From contig JBMNUT010000015.1 of NCBI GenBank assembly GCA_050946375.1, positions 11,628 to 75,627 on the forward strand: a DNA stretch of 64,000 bases. The letters run 5' to 3'. Position 1 is the first letter of the stretch; each line of letters opens with the position of its first letter. The translations under genes and the position numbers were made by a program. Below are positions 1-8,163 of the stretch, piece by piece. The notes beneath the pieces were generated by a model. The model saw only the letters and a list, made by a program, of their open reading frames with translations, did no database searches and had not been told where the DNA came from. The stretch comes from UBA1794 sp050946375. GTDB lineage: Bacteria; Bacteroidota; Bacteroidia; Bacteroidales; Bacteroidaceae.

Positions 1-463
1 TGAAAGGGCCGTGGATGACGCGCACCTTACTGCCCGGGCGGGCATCGGCTTCCGCGGAGTCCAGGTAAACAGTGCCCGTGTAGTTCGGGTCGCACACGGC
101 GCGGAATTCGGTCATTGCCGAGTCGGGGATTTCTGCCGGAGCACTCCCGTCGGCCTTTTTCAGCGGTTGGAAAGGAACGGGGGAAGCCGTCAGCAGGCGG
201 TTCAGCTCGCGGGTCTGAAACGTTTTCTTCAGGAAAACTAAATTGTGCACGGCGGGAACTTGTACGCGGTGCGGTTTCCCTTCGCCGTTCGGGCGTTCGG
301 CATAGCGCATCGGGATGAAGCTGTGCAGCCCTTCACCCGTGAGGTATTCGCCAAGGGCTTCTTCCTTGCAGTAGAAGGTGCGCAGGGCGTACCATGTGGC
401 GGAGGCGGGTTGTCCCGAAGGGACGGTAGCTTCCGAGGATGGGTCGGTAGGAGTCAGGGACAT
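1..463 (-). CDS. upxY: UpxY-family (NusG-like) transcription antiterminator, 5' part
   Basis: The leftward frame opens at an ATG whose upstream in-frame stop is close by, and runs off the window edge after about 154 codons. The translated start has some 23 polar residues, then WYALRTFYCKEEALGEYL and, further on, VPAVHNLVFLKK. This is the NGN-type N-terminal half of the UpxY proteins that head Bacteroides capsule loci and keep RNA polymerase going through the long locus. It resembles in layout the second copy at 59.0-59.6 kb (WYVLRV..., LLPVVHNLLF). The missing C-terminal part should hold the KOW-like domain. A polysaccharide locus is therefore expected to continue leftward outside this window. 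Expression is probably controlled by the invertible promoter at 598-833. The family call is firm from the two motifs; the length and product of the missing part are unknown. Confidence 0.85.
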   Translation of the reverse strand, partial: MSLTPTDPSSEATVPSGQPASATWYALRTFYCKEEALGEYLTGEGLHSFIPMRYAERPNGEGKPHRVQVPAVHNLVFLKKTFQTRELNRLLTASPVPFQPLKKADGSAPAEIPDSAMTEFRAVCDPNYTGTVYLDSAEADARPGSKVRVIHGPF

Positions 464-597
464 ACGGCGGATGACCTTGGTTATTTAAAGAAATCTTTTC
501 AGGACAGTCTCTCTTCTCCTCTTCCAGAGCCACAAAACGACTGTGGAAAAGGCCAAAGGAAACAGGCCGGAAAGGGTCTGGCAGAGGCGGTAGAACT

Positions 598-833
598 CTA
601 TATAATAATGAGTAATCAAAAGCGTACCTATCTAGCTATATTACAGCGTTTTAATCAGAATAGAAAGGAAAGGTTTGTTATGAGTAAAATGAACTTGGAG
701 AAAGGGAAGAAGGAATACCCGAAAGGCGCAATTTTAAGGGCCAAATCCTTGTGTGTCATTATTATTTACACTACATTTGCAACCGATTTGGTACTGCGAT
801 CAGACACTCTGTGGGTTACTCACTCTTATATAG
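598..833. promoter_or_regulatory. Putative invertible promoter segment of the upxY locus
   Basis: The left arm CTATATAATAATGAGTAA (598-615) and the right arm TTACTCACTCTTATATAG (816-833) are inverted copies that match at 16 of 18 bases. Between them are 200 bases that contain one promoter-like pair, TTG at 749-751 and TACATTTG at 772-779 with a 20-base spacer, pointing right, away from upxY. Flipping the segment would put the -7 box at about 652-659 pointing left into the upxY leader. This matches the known architecture of phase-variable capsule promoters in Bacteroides, where a recombinase inverts a promoter segment of about 200 bases. The orientation seen here would be OFF. The arms do not resemble the Mpi consensus I remember, so the recombinase is unknown. 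Confidence 0.65.
749..779 (+). promoter_or_regulatory. Bacteroides-type promoter inside the invertible segment
   Basis: TTG at 749-751, 20-base spacer, TACATTTG at 772-779. It points into gene-free DNA in the present orientation, ending against the convergent ilvC terminator. Confidence 0.55.
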
Positions 834-1096
834 TATGAGTAATTTCAAACCAAAAAATACACTGTTTTACCGATAAACAAACCTCAAAAGAACGATAAGC
901 AAACGAACTTATCGCACAGAAAGGTAAAGCACACGCTTCCCTCATGAGCTATATTAAAGACGCTGCTACAATAGTTTTACGAAAAGAAGCCGCTGCTTCC
1001 CTTAAAAGCACAAGCGCCTGAAAAGATTAAGACCGATACCTTACATTTCTTCGCTGCCACACTTAGCGCAAAATGCAGATACACTATACCACAATA

Positions 1097-1136
1097 AAAT
1101 AGGCTGAGCCGGATAAAATTCCAGCCCAGCCTATTT
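1097..1136 (-). terminator. ilvC operon terminator
   Basis: Read leftward, AAATAGGCTG pairs perfectly with CAGCCTATTT, with further pairing (GCTGGA with TCCGGC) inside and a TTTTATT tract after it. It lies about 45 bases beyond the ilvC stop codon. Confidence 0.75.
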
Positions 1137-1182
1137 CTATAAGCTACAATCTCCCCTAAAAAAAGAGAGACGAAACGTTCTT

Positions 1183-2226
1183 TTAGTTATTCTCCGGACG
1201 CAATTTGCGTACAACAGCACCCGTCTGCCACATTTCGCTATCGTGCAATGCTTTCAGCTCTGCATTCAGCTTCTCGCGGTAATCAGGCTGAGAGTTAGCG
1301 TCGATGGCACGTTGTGCCTCATTTCCAACCTCTACCTCATGGTACAACTTCTCGAAAACAGGCTTCGTTGCATCGTGGAACGGGCCCATCCAATCGAGTG
1401 CGCCACGCTGAGCCGTCGTAGAACAATTCGCATACATCCAGTCCATGCCGTTCTTTGCAAACAAAGGCATAAGAGATTGAGTCAATTCCTCGACGGTCTC
1501 ATTGAAAGCCTCGGAAGGAGTATGACCATGCTCACGCAGCGTCTCGTACTGAGCCAGCAACAATCCCTGGATAGCACCCATCAGAGTACCGCGCTCACCC
1601 GTAAGATCGGAATAAACCTCACGCTTGAACGTCGTTTCGAACAAGTAGCCGGAACCAACGCCGATACCCAATGCAATTACACGATCCCATGCTTTTCCGG
1701 TTGCATCCTGGAAAATAGCATACGAGGAGTTCAGTCCACGTCCTTCGAGGAACATGGTACGCAAAGAAGTACCCGAACCCTTCGGAGCAATCATAATGAC
1801 ATCTACATCTTCAGGCGGAACAATGCCGGTACGCTCTTTATAAGTGATCGCAAAGCCATGGGAGAAATACAAAGCCTTGCCCTTGGTCAGGTGTTTCTTA
1901 ATCATCGGCCAGCAGCTAATCTGTGCGGCATCGGAAAGAAGTACCTGAATAATGGTAGCTTTCTCGCAAGCCTCTTCGATACCGAAAAGCGTCTCGCCCG
2001 GTACCCAACCGTCGGCTACGGCTTTTTCGTACGTCTTTCCGGGACGCTGTCCTACGATTACATTAAAACCGTTATCCCGCAAGTTCAAAGACTGGCCCGG
2101 ACCTTGCACGCCGTAGCCAATCACTGCAATTACTTCGTCCTTGAGGACTTCACGCGCTTTCTCCAAAGGAAATTCTTCGCGGGTGACTACATTCTCGATC
2201 ACGCCGCCAAAATTCATTTGTGCCAT
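1183..2226 (-). CDS. ilvC: Ketol-acid reductoisomerase
   Basis: A 347-residue NADPH-dependent enzyme that converts 2-acetolactate or 2-aceto-2-hydroxybutyrate to the dihydroxy acid in valine, leucine and isoleucine synthesis. The Rossmann motif GYGVQG is at residues 37-42. The C-terminal half carries the all-helical knotted domain (DLTGERGTLMGAIQGLLLAQYE) with acidic metal-binding residues. The length fits the class I enzymes of this order. It is the last gene of the leftward ilv operon, separated by about 60 bases from the thioesterase gene. The start MAQMNFGG is the only ATG compatible with the full domain. The cytosolic location follows from the absence of a signal peptide. Assignment is secure. 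Confidence 0.97.
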   Translation of the reverse strand: MAQMNFGGVIENVVTREEFPLEKAREVLKDEVIAVIGYGVQGPGQSLNLRDNGFNVIVGQRPGKTYEKAVADGWVPGETLFGIEEACEKATIIQVLLSDAAQISCWPMIKKHLTKGKALYFSHGFAITYKERTGIVPPEDVDVIMIAPKGSGTSLRTMFLEGRGLNSSYAIFQDATGKAWDRVIALGIGVGSGYLFETTFKREVYSDLTGERGTLMGAIQGLLLAQYETLREHGHTPSEAFNETVEELTQSLMPLFAKNGMDWMYANCSTTAQRGALDWMGPFHDATKPVFEKLYHEVEVGNEAQRAIDANSQPDYREKLNAELKALHDSEMWQTGAVVRKLRPENN

Positions 2227-2289
2227 TTTGTTTTTGTTTTTACTTGTGCAACTTTTACTGTTGCGTTGATAAATAAATGTATTTCTGTT

Positions 2290-3045
2290 TTACTTCTTTT
2301 GTTCAAATTCCACCCGGCAACGGCAAACCGACTCTGAGGCATTTTTCCGGATCTCTGCACAGAAAAGATTTTCCGACGGGTTTTCCAAATAAAAGGAAAG
2401 AGTATCATTGGCATAACTCTCTGCGACATAAGCCACTTCAAAGCGGCGCACGGCATAATCCCGAAAGCGTTCCAACGGGAACAGGTTCAACACATGCTCC
2501 ATATACTTGATGCTGTTGAAATGACCGTTGATGTCGATATCCGAATAGACAGGCGCCAACTTCAAGACTTCCTTTCCTTCCTTCACGCGAATGCGCGCCG
2601 GCTCACCTATCGGACAAGGGAGTTCCGGAGAAAGGAAGCCTGAAAAATCCGTTCCGTAAAGAGAAACCAGATCGATGGGCTTGCGAGTCGTCAAATCAAT
2701 CATGGCCCATACCGAACGGGCATAAGCCAACACGCGCCCATCGTTGCTGCTACGCACACAGAAATTGCGGCCCGTAAAGAAACGGAACACGCTCTCTATC
2801 CACGTTTCGATAACGTATTCTTCATATTGGCAGGGCATTTCAAACATTTCCACTGCCAGACGGGAGAGCACCCACGTGCGGTTTTCCTTTCGGAGAGTAG
2901 GAATTCCAAAGCCGCGCTCCTTACTGTGGAAATCGGCGGCATTCAGCAGCTGATTTCCCAATATGGAAACGGGCAGCCGACCGCTGAAATCGACCTGAAA
3001 CGGCTCGGCCATAAAAGAATAACGCCCTACTTTTTTATTTTCCAT
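2290..3045 (-). CDS. Acyl-ACP thioesterase (FatA/FatB-like)
   Basis: This double hot-dog thioesterase of 251 residues should hydrolyse acyl-ACP to free fatty acid. The second hot-dog carries the family signature DIDINGHFNSIKYMEHV (about residues 169-185), with the conserved Asn and His of the active site. I set the start at MENKKVG because an AAAGGAG ribosome site lies 8 bases upstream; the frame is open to 3084, but that extension (MVKSAEERKER...) runs into the 22-base repeat array. The gene sits between ilvN and ilvC. That placement recurs in Bacteroidales and suggests a link to branched-chain acyl groups derived from these amino acids, which is inference. Substrate chain length cannot be read from sequence. 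Confidence 0.88.
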   Translation of the reverse strand: MENKKVGRYSFMAEPFQVDFSGRLPVSILGNQLLNAADFHSKERGFGIPTLRKENRTWVLSRLAVEMFEMPCQYEEYVIETWIESVFRFFTGRNFCVRSSNDGRVLAYARSVWAMIDLTTRKPIDLVSLYGTDFSGFLSPELPCPIGEPARIRVKEGKEVLKLAPVYSDIDINGHFNSIKYMEHVLNLFPLERFRDYAVRRFEVAYVAESYANDTLSFYLENPSENLFCAEIRKNASESVCRCRVEFEQKK

Positions 3046-3070
3046 GCTGATACGCTCCTTTCTTTCCTCG

Positions 3071-3149
3071 GCACTTTTCACCAATACCTACTGAACTTTT
3101 TCCTAAATCCAACGGGACTTTTCTCCAAAACTATTGCTGCTTTTCGGCC
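3071..3149. repeat. 22-base repeat array R1 (four units)
   Basis: Units start at 3071, 3093, 3115 and 3137, exactly 22 apart: GCACTTTTCACC, GAACTTTTTCCT, GGACTTTTCTCC, CTGCTTTTCGGC. The last unit runs into the 3' end of ilvN and encodes its final residues. Confidence 0.75.
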
Positions 3150-3703
3150 AAACGGGCTTTCTCTTCGCGATAGCGTGCTTCGCGGGCTTCCAGGAAACCG
3201 TTCACACGCTCCACACAGCTCTTCGTAATGGCGATTCGCCCCGAGCGTACGTACTGCAACATGCAGCCCGTTTTTTGCAATTCGTTGTAAAGACTGATGA
3301 TTTCCTCGGTCATTCCCGCCTTTTCCACAATACAATAAGTAGAATTGACCTCCACTATGATTGCACTGTGCCGGCGCACAATCTTGGAAACCTCCGGGTT
3401 TTCCTGTACCTCGGGCGTAGAAAGTTTATAAAGCGCTATTTCATGCAGGAAAATCTCATCGTCCGTAAAGAAATGAGCCTGAAGCACATCGATTTTCCGC
3501 TCAATCTGCTTCACGACTTTCTCTATCGTATCCCGGTCGCTCCACGTGGTTATCGTGTACTTATGCACGCCGGGGATAGAAGAAGCCGATACGTTCAAGC
3601 TCTCGATGTTCAATTGCCGCCGGGTAAAGACGGCCGTTATCTGGTTGAGCAATCCCGCAATATTCTCGGAATAGACCAGCAACGTATAAAATATCTTGTC
3701 CAT
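3131..3703 (-). CDS. ilvN: Acetolactate synthase small (regulatory) subunit
   Basis: A 190-residue regulatory partner of IlvB. Residues 5-80 form an ACT domain (LLVYSENIAGLLNQITAVF, then LNIESLNVS) that binds valine for feedback inhibition, followed by the C-terminal domain found in IlvN/IlvH proteins. It lies 25 bases downstream of ilvB in the same operon, as expected for subunits of one holoenzyme. The extreme C-terminus (RLAEKQQ) is encoded inside a 22-base repeat array, so the tail may have been reshaped by the array. The first ATG is used. The family call is secure; the strength of valine inhibition cannot be judged. Confidence 0.94.
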   Translation of the reverse strand: MDKIFYTLLVYSENIAGLLNQITAVFTRRQLNIESLNVSASSIPGVHKYTITTWSDRDTIEKVVKQIERKIDVLQAHFFTDDEIFLHEIALYKLSTPEVQENPEVSKIVRRHSAIIVEVNSTYCIVEKAGMTEEIISLYNELQKTGCMLQYVRSGRIAITKSCVERVNGFLEAREARYREEKARLAEKQQ

Positions 3704-3728
3704 AATGTGCTTACCTTCCTTTATCGAT

Positions 3729-5423
3729 TCAACATTCCAACAGCATATCGTCCACCGAATTGCCCGGAGGACTCATCGGCATCACATTACCTTCTTCAAT
3801 GACACATGCCTCCAACAGGAAAGCGCCCTCGGTCGAAAGCATTTCCTTGATAGCCTCGTCCAGCTCCTCGCGCTTCATGATGCGGCGCGAAGGTATGCCG
3901 TAGGCTGCGGCAATCTGCATATAGTCGGGATTCATCATTGGCGTAAACGAATAGCGATGCCCGAAGAACATGGCCTGCCACTGACGCACATTGCCGAGGA
4001 AGTTGTTGTTCATGAGGATAATCTTCACCGGTGCTTTCTGCTCCATGATCGTGCCTAATTCCTGAAGCACCATCTGAATGCCGCCGTCGCCTACGAACAG
4101 ACAAACCGGACGCCCGGGCTTGGCGAAGGTAGCCCCTATGGCTGCGGGCAAACCGAAGCCCATTGTGCCCAATCCGCCCGAAGTCACGATGCTGCGCGGC
4201 TTGCGGTAACGGAAATAACGGGCCGCCATCATCTGGTTCTGCCCAACGTCGGTCACGAGTACCGCCTCGTCGTCGGTCGCTTCGCTCACCGCCCGTACCA
4301 CTTCGCCCATGTTCAACGGACCGTTTCCGGGATGGATTTCCGGTTCTATCACGCGGGCCATTTCTTTTTCCGCATGCGGTTTGAAACTTTCAATCCACTC
4401 CGTGTGCTTCGCGGGGCTTATCTTTTCGGTGAGCGCCGAAAGGGTTTTCTTGCAATCGCCCAATACTGCGACGTCAACCGCCACGTTTTTATTGATTTCC
4501 GCAGGGTCAATATCCAAATGTATAATCTTTGCCTGACGGGCATACGCATCCAATCGCCCAGTCACGCGGTCATCGAACCGCATTCCTATGGCAATCAGCA
4601 CATCGCACTCGTTGGTTTTTATATTTGGGGCCAAGTTTCCGTGCATTCCCAGCATCCCTTGGTTCAAAGGGTGAGCCGAAGGAATCGCCGACAGCCCCAA
4701 CAGCGTGCAACCGCAGGGTATATCTGCCTTTTCCAGGAACGCTTTCAGCTCCTGTTGGGCATTTCCCAACTCCACGCCCTGCCCTACCAGAGCCAAGGGG
4801 CGCTTGGCTGCGTCAATCAGGCGCGCCGCCTCCTCCAAAGCCTCGGGCGCTGTCTCAGGTTCGGGCACATAACTCCGTATGAAGTCTACGTCTTTCGGCT
4901 CATAGTCTACCATGTCCGTCTGCGCATTCTTCGCAAAATCCAGCACCACCGGGCCCGGACGTCCGCTACGTGCAATGTAAAAAGCACGTGACACGGCCCA
5001 TGCCACATCTTCTGCCCGGCGAATCTGATAGCTCCACTTGCTGATAGGCTGGGTAATGCCTACCAAGTCGACTTCCTGGAAGGCATCGCTTCCCAAGAAG
5101 CCTACTCCTACCTGTCCGGCTATCACCACAATCGGCGTACTGTCCATCATGGCGTCAGCCACTCCGGTAATGGTATTCGTAGCGCCCGGCCCGCTCGTCA
5201 CGAGGCAGACCCCTACTTTTCCGCTTACCCGCGCATAACCTTGGGCAGCGTGCGCCGCACATTGCTCATGGCGCACCAAGATGTGATTCAATGTGCTGCG
5301 GTGGTCATACAAAGCGTCGTAGACCGGCATGATCGAACCTCCGGGATAACCGAAGAGCGTATGCACACCTTCGTGCTCCAATGAGCGCATCAACGCTTCC
5401 GCACCTGTTATTTTTTCTTTCAT
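3729..5423 (-). CDS. ilvB: Acetolactate synthase large (catalytic) subunit
   Basis: This thiamine-diphosphate enzyme of 564 residues condenses pyruvate with pyruvate or 2-ketobutyrate, the first committed step of branched-chain amino acid synthesis. The catalytic glutamate is E53 in RHEQ. The ThDP-binding motif begins at about residue 445 (GDGG) and ends with NNN near 473. The FAD-domain motifs (GMRFDDRVTGRLD) are also present, and the length is normal. It is preceded by a palindromic pair of 22-base repeat units in the 95-base gap to ilvD and followed at once by ilvN. The start MKEKITGAEALMRSLE fits other members. Confidence 0.96.
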   Translation of the reverse strand: MKEKITGAEALMRSLEHEGVHTLFGYPGGSIMPVYDALYDHRSTLNHILVRHEQCAAHAAQGYARVSGKVGVCLVTSGPGATNTITGVADAMMDSTPIVVIAGQVGVGFLGSDAFQEVDLVGITQPISKWSYQIRRAEDVAWAVSRAFYIARSGRPGPVVLDFAKNAQTDMVDYEPKDVDFIRSYVPEPETAPEALEEAARLIDAAKRPLALVGQGVELGNAQQELKAFLEKADIPCGCTLLGLSAIPSAHPLNQGMLGMHGNLAPNIKTNECDVLIAIGMRFDDRVTGRLDAYARQAKIIHLDIDPAEINKNVAVDVAVLGDCKKTLSALTEKISPAKHTEWIESFKPHAEKEMARVIEPEIHPGNGPLNMGEVVRAVSEATDDEAVLVTDVGQNQMMAARYFRYRKPRSIVTSGGLGTMGFGLPAAIGATFAKPGRPVCLFVGDGGIQMVLQELGTIMEQKAPVKIILMNNNFLGNVRQWQAMFFGHRYSFTPMMNPDYMQIAAAYGIPSRRIMKREELDEAIKEMLSTEGAFLLEACVIEEGNVMPMSPPGNSVDDMLLEC

Positions 5424-5448
5424 ATATAACTGTATCCTTTCTCCGGTG

Positions 5449-5497
5449 CGGTACTTTTTCCGGAAAGCCTTTGAGGAAACCGGAAAAAGTACTGCAT
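5449..5497. repeat. 22-base repeat R2, palindromic pair
   Basis: GTACTTTTTCCGG (5451-5463) is matched by the perfect reverse complement CCGGAAAAAGTAC (5480-5492), with 16 bases between. As RNA this would fold into a strong hairpin between ilvD and ilvB, so it could act on the operon mRNA. Confidence 0.75.
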
Positions 5498-5518
5498 GTT
5501 TTTCTTATTTCTACTGCC

Positions 5519-7321
5519 TCATTTTATGATTCTCACCGCACCCTTATCGGCCGAACTTACCAGATTTGCATAAGCCTTGAGGCTCTTCGGCACAACCCGG
5601 TCGCGAGTCAGGGGAACAAACGGCCTTGCAGCCAGTTCCTCGTCGGTCAGTTTCACATTGATCGTACGGTTGGGGATATCGATTTCTATCACATCTCCAT
5701 CCTGCAGTTTGCCTACGTTTCCACCGGAAGCGGCTTCGGGCGAAATATGGCCGATACTCAGTCCCGACGTTCCGCCGCTGAACCGGCCGTCCGTAATCAG
5801 GGCACATTCCTTGCCCAGGTGCATGCTCTTTATGTAAGAGGTAGGATAAAGCATCTCCTGCATGCCGGGGCCACCCTTCGGACCTTCGTATATAATGACT
5901 ACAACATCGCCACTCTTGACCTTTCCGCCCAAGATACCTTCGCACGCCGCCTCCTGTGAGTCGAACACTTTGGCCGTGCCGGTAAACTTCCAGATGCTCT
6001 CGTCCACACCGGCGGTCTTCACGACACAACCGTCTTGTGCGATATTTCCTTTCAAGACCGCCAGGCCGCCATCTTTCGAGTAGGCATGTTCCATATCGCG
6101 GATGCAGCCGTTTGCACGGTCCGTGTCAAAGCTCTCATAATAATTGGCCTGCGAACCCATTACCTGGTTGAAGCGCCTTCCCGGAGCGCTGGCATACTTC
6201 TTCTTAGCCTCCGGGCAGACTTGCGGGCTGAGTATATCGTATTTTTCGATAGCCTCCTTCAGGGTCATTCCATCTACGCGGCGCGTGGTCGTGTCGAGCA
6301 AGCCCCCTTTGTTAAGTTCGCCCAATATCGCGATAATACCACCGGCGCGGTTGACGTCCTGAATATGGTATTTCTGAGTCGTGGGAGCCACTTTACACAA
6401 GCAGGGCGTACGGCGCGAAAGCATATCGATGTCGTCCATCGTAAAATCCGCCCCGGCCTCTTGCGCAACCGCCAGCAGATGCAGCACAGTGTTGGTAGAA
6501 CCTCCCATGGCGATATCCATCGTCATGGCATTCAGGAAAGCCGAACGCGTCGCAATGCTGCGGGGCAAGACCGAATCATCCCCTTGTTCGTAATATTTAT
6601 AGGCATTTTCCACTATCAAGCGGGCAGCCGCCTTGAAGAGCTCCACACGGTTTTCGTGCGTAGCCACAATCGTTCCGTTACCCGGCAAGGAGAGACCGAT
6701 GGCTTCCGTCAGGCAATTCATGGAATTGGCCGTGAACATTCCCGAACAGCAGCCGCATCCCGGACAAGCGCACTGCTCGATCCGTTCCACTTCCTCGTCG
6801 CTTACCGTAGGATCGGCAGCCTGAACCATTGCATCTATAAGGTCTAATCTTTTTTCACCCAGCTCGCCTGCCTCCATCGGGCCGCCGCTGACAAAAACCG
6901 CCGGGATATTCAGGCGCATCGCAGCCATTAACATGCCCGGAGTAATCTTATCGCAGTTACTGATGCAGACCATTGCGTCCACCTTGTGGGCGTTACACAT
7001 ATATTCCACGCTGTCCGCAATGATATCACGGCTTGGGAGCGAATAAAGCATTCCGTCGTGTCCCATGGCGATGCCATCGTCGATGGCAATCGTATTGAAC
7101 TCGGCGGCAAAACAGCCCAGCTTTTCAATTTCAGCCTTTACCAATTGACCGATTTCGTGCAGGTGTACATGCCCAGGCACGAACTGAGTGAAAGAATTGA
7201 CCACGGCAATGACAGGCTTTCCCTGCATCTCTTTTTTCATTCCATTTGCCGCCCAAAGCGCGCGCGCGCCGGCCATTCGTCTTCCTTCTGTGCAAATACT
7301 GCTACGTAACGGATGCTTCAT
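5519..7321 (-). CDS. ilvD: Dihydroxy-acid dehydratase
   Basis: An iron-sulfur enzyme of 600 residues that dehydrates dihydroxy-isovalerate and its homologue to the 2-keto acids. Cysteine-rich signatures are present: VCISNCDKITPGM (C119, C123) and CACPGCGCCSGMFTANSMN starting at C184. The C-terminal part shows the ILGGKVKSGDVVVIIYEGP and ALITDGRFSGG motifs of the IlvD/Edd family. It is the first gene of the leftward ilv operon, with a promoter about 40 bases upstream (7362-7393). IlvD and Edd are paralogues; the ilv neighbours settle the choice. The start MKHPLRSS is the first ATG after the promoter. Confidence 0.96.
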   Translation of the reverse strand: MKHPLRSSICTEGRRMAGARALWAANGMKKEMQGKPVIAVVNSFTQFVPGHVHLHEIGQLVKAEIEKLGCFAAEFNTIAIDDGIAMGHDGMLYSLPSRDIIADSVEYMCNAHKVDAMVCISNCDKITPGMLMAAMRLNIPAVFVSGGPMEAGELGEKRLDLIDAMVQAADPTVSDEEVERIEQCACPGCGCCSGMFTANSMNCLTEAIGLSLPGNGTIVATHENRVELFKAAARLIVENAYKYYEQGDDSVLPRSIATRSAFLNAMTMDIAMGGSTNTVLHLLAVAQEAGADFTMDDIDMLSRRTPCLCKVAPTTQKYHIQDVNRAGGIIAILGELNKGGLLDTTTRRVDGMTLKEAIEKYDILSPQVCPEAKKKYASAPGRRFNQVMGSQANYYESFDTDRANGCIRDMEHAYSKDGGLAVLKGNIAQDGCVVKTAGVDESIWKFTGTAKVFDSQEAACEGILGGKVKSGDVVVIIYEGPKGGPGMQEMLYPTSYIKSMHLGKECALITDGRFSGGTSGLSIGHISPEAASGGNVGKLQDGDVIEIDIPNRTINVKLTDEELAARPFVPLTRDRVVPKSLKAYANLVSSADKGAVRIIK

Positions 7322-7361
7322 TTCTATTATACCTTAATACTTTATTTCTATATTCGGGGCG

Positions 7362-7393
7362 CAAAGATACATAGGTTTTCCTGCATAGCCAAA
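7362..7393 (-). promoter_or_regulatory. ilvD operon promoter
   Basis: Read leftward: TTTG (7393-7390), 20-base spacer, TATCTTTG (7369-7362), the Bacteroides -33/-7 pattern. The predicted transcript start leaves a leader of roughly 35 bases before the ilvD ATG, too short for an attenuator. Confidence 0.75.
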
Positions 7394-7572
7394 TAAACCA
7401 TAGAGAAAAAGGCGATTCGCTGCGGAATTGTAAGGAAACTTATGGCGTAAATTACGATTTATTTAGCTATCGCGTCGAAAACATGCACAAAAGAGGGTGT
7501 TTTCGTTTCCTTTTTTCCACATTTGCCTTGCATCTCATGTATCCCAAAGGAACATTTTTACAGAAAAGTCAC

Positions 7573-7702
7573 CCACTTTCGTCCTATTCAAAGCACCTTT
7601 TTCCCAAAAGCGCCGGCAGTTTCAGACAAAAGCGGCTGCACTTTTCCCAAAAACCGCAGTACTTTTTTCCCAATCCCATTATTCTTTTCCGGAAATCTCC
7701 CC
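7573..7702. repeat. 22-base repeat array R3 (about six units)
   Basis: Units start at about 7573, 7593, 7616, 7638, 7659 and 7681 (spacings 20-23), for example GCACTTTTCCCAAAA and GTACTTTTTTCCC. This is the longest array in the window. Confidence 0.75.
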
Positions 7703-7832
7703 AGAAAAGAAAATCAGACTTATCACGGAAATAGCAGAAAGGTTATACCCTTTAGAAATGTAAAATCAAGACTTATTCTGAATTCAATCTCATAAAAAGA
7801 GTTAACCGAAAGATAATAATCAAGGGGAATGC

Positions 7833-7862
7833 TTGCAGGTTTCCAGAAAGTGCCTACCTTTG
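7833..7862 (+). promoter_or_regulatory. Promoter of the short orphan transcript
   Basis: TTG at 7833-7835, a 19-base spacer and TACCTTTG at 7855-7862, an excellent match to the Bacteroides consensus. Confidence 0.7.
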
Positions 7863-7867
7863 CAGCA

Positions 7868-7938
7868 TGTTTTTCATGGTATTAGATTTTAAGGTTAATG
7901 GAGATTGGGTTGTCGGGAGACAACCTATTCTTTTTTTA
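7868..7938 (+). ncRNA. Putative small RNA of about 70 bases or short leader
   Basis: The unit runs from a strong promoter to a textbook terminator: GGTTGTC (7908-7914), loop GGGA, GACAACC (7919-7925), then a run of seven T. The body contains ATGGTATTAGATTTTAAGG, which I recall, without certainty, as a motif recurring between genes of Bacteroides. The same DNA can be read as a 24-codon frame (7867-7941, MFFMVLDFKVNGDWVV...), so a leader peptide with terminator control is the alternative. The nearest downstream gene starts 225 bases later. Confidence 0.5.
7908..7938 (+). terminator. Terminator of the short orphan transcript
   Basis: Perfect 7-bp stem GGTTGTC/GACAACC with GGGA loop, extended by flanking pairs, followed by TATTCTTTTTTT. 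Confidence 0.8.
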
Positions 7939-8163
7939 TAGACTTCCTATTACTGAAAAGCATTCCTCTTGCCTTTACATACATGCAGGCTGTTTCACCC
8001 GTCCTTACGGCATTTCTCACTTGTTCCGCCTGCCATTTCCTCCACTTTCCCCTCAGCTTTCAGGCATTCACCTATATTTAAAAGATGTTTTTTATAAGAG
8101 GTTTCACCAAAAAGAACCACTTTTTTTATCTATGTTTGCGACAGTTTTTCCGAAACTAACGAG

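Larger units (their letters stand above)
464..1182. other. Gene-free stretch upstream of upxY and downstream of ilvC
   Basis: About 720 bases without a supportable gene. It holds the leader of upxY, an inverted repeat pair that encloses a promoter (598-833), a small hairpin (CGATAAG at 893-899 with CTTATCG at 908-914) and the ilvC terminator (1097-1136). Extra TGAGTAA copies lie at 681-687 and 836-842. The open frames here are short and show no protein family. Confidence 0.7.
7322..8163. other. Gene-free stretch between ilvD and the DUF151 nuclease gene
   Basis: About 840 bases holding the ilvD promoter, a long 22-base repeat array (7573-7702), a compact promoter-terminator unit (7833-7940) and a weak promoter for the next gene (TATGTTTG at 8131-8138). 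Three overlapping frames are open at 7483-7795, but this follows from the stop-free composition of the array and I do not read it as a gene. Confidence 0.7.

Noticed and set aside
333..838. Frames of 66 and 197 codons near the left edge (333-533 leftward, 245-838 rightward).
   Set aside because: The first is in a different frame from the upxY reading and the second is a shadow of upxY that continues through the promoter segment.
893..914. A CGATAAG/CTTATCG hairpin considered as a terminator or small RNA.
   Set aside because: The stem is only 7 bp and no T run follows on either strand.
7573..7702. The 22-base arrays were considered as a CRISPR array.
   Set aside because: Units are degenerate and directly adjacent, with no identical repeats alternating with unique spacers, and no cas genes are present.
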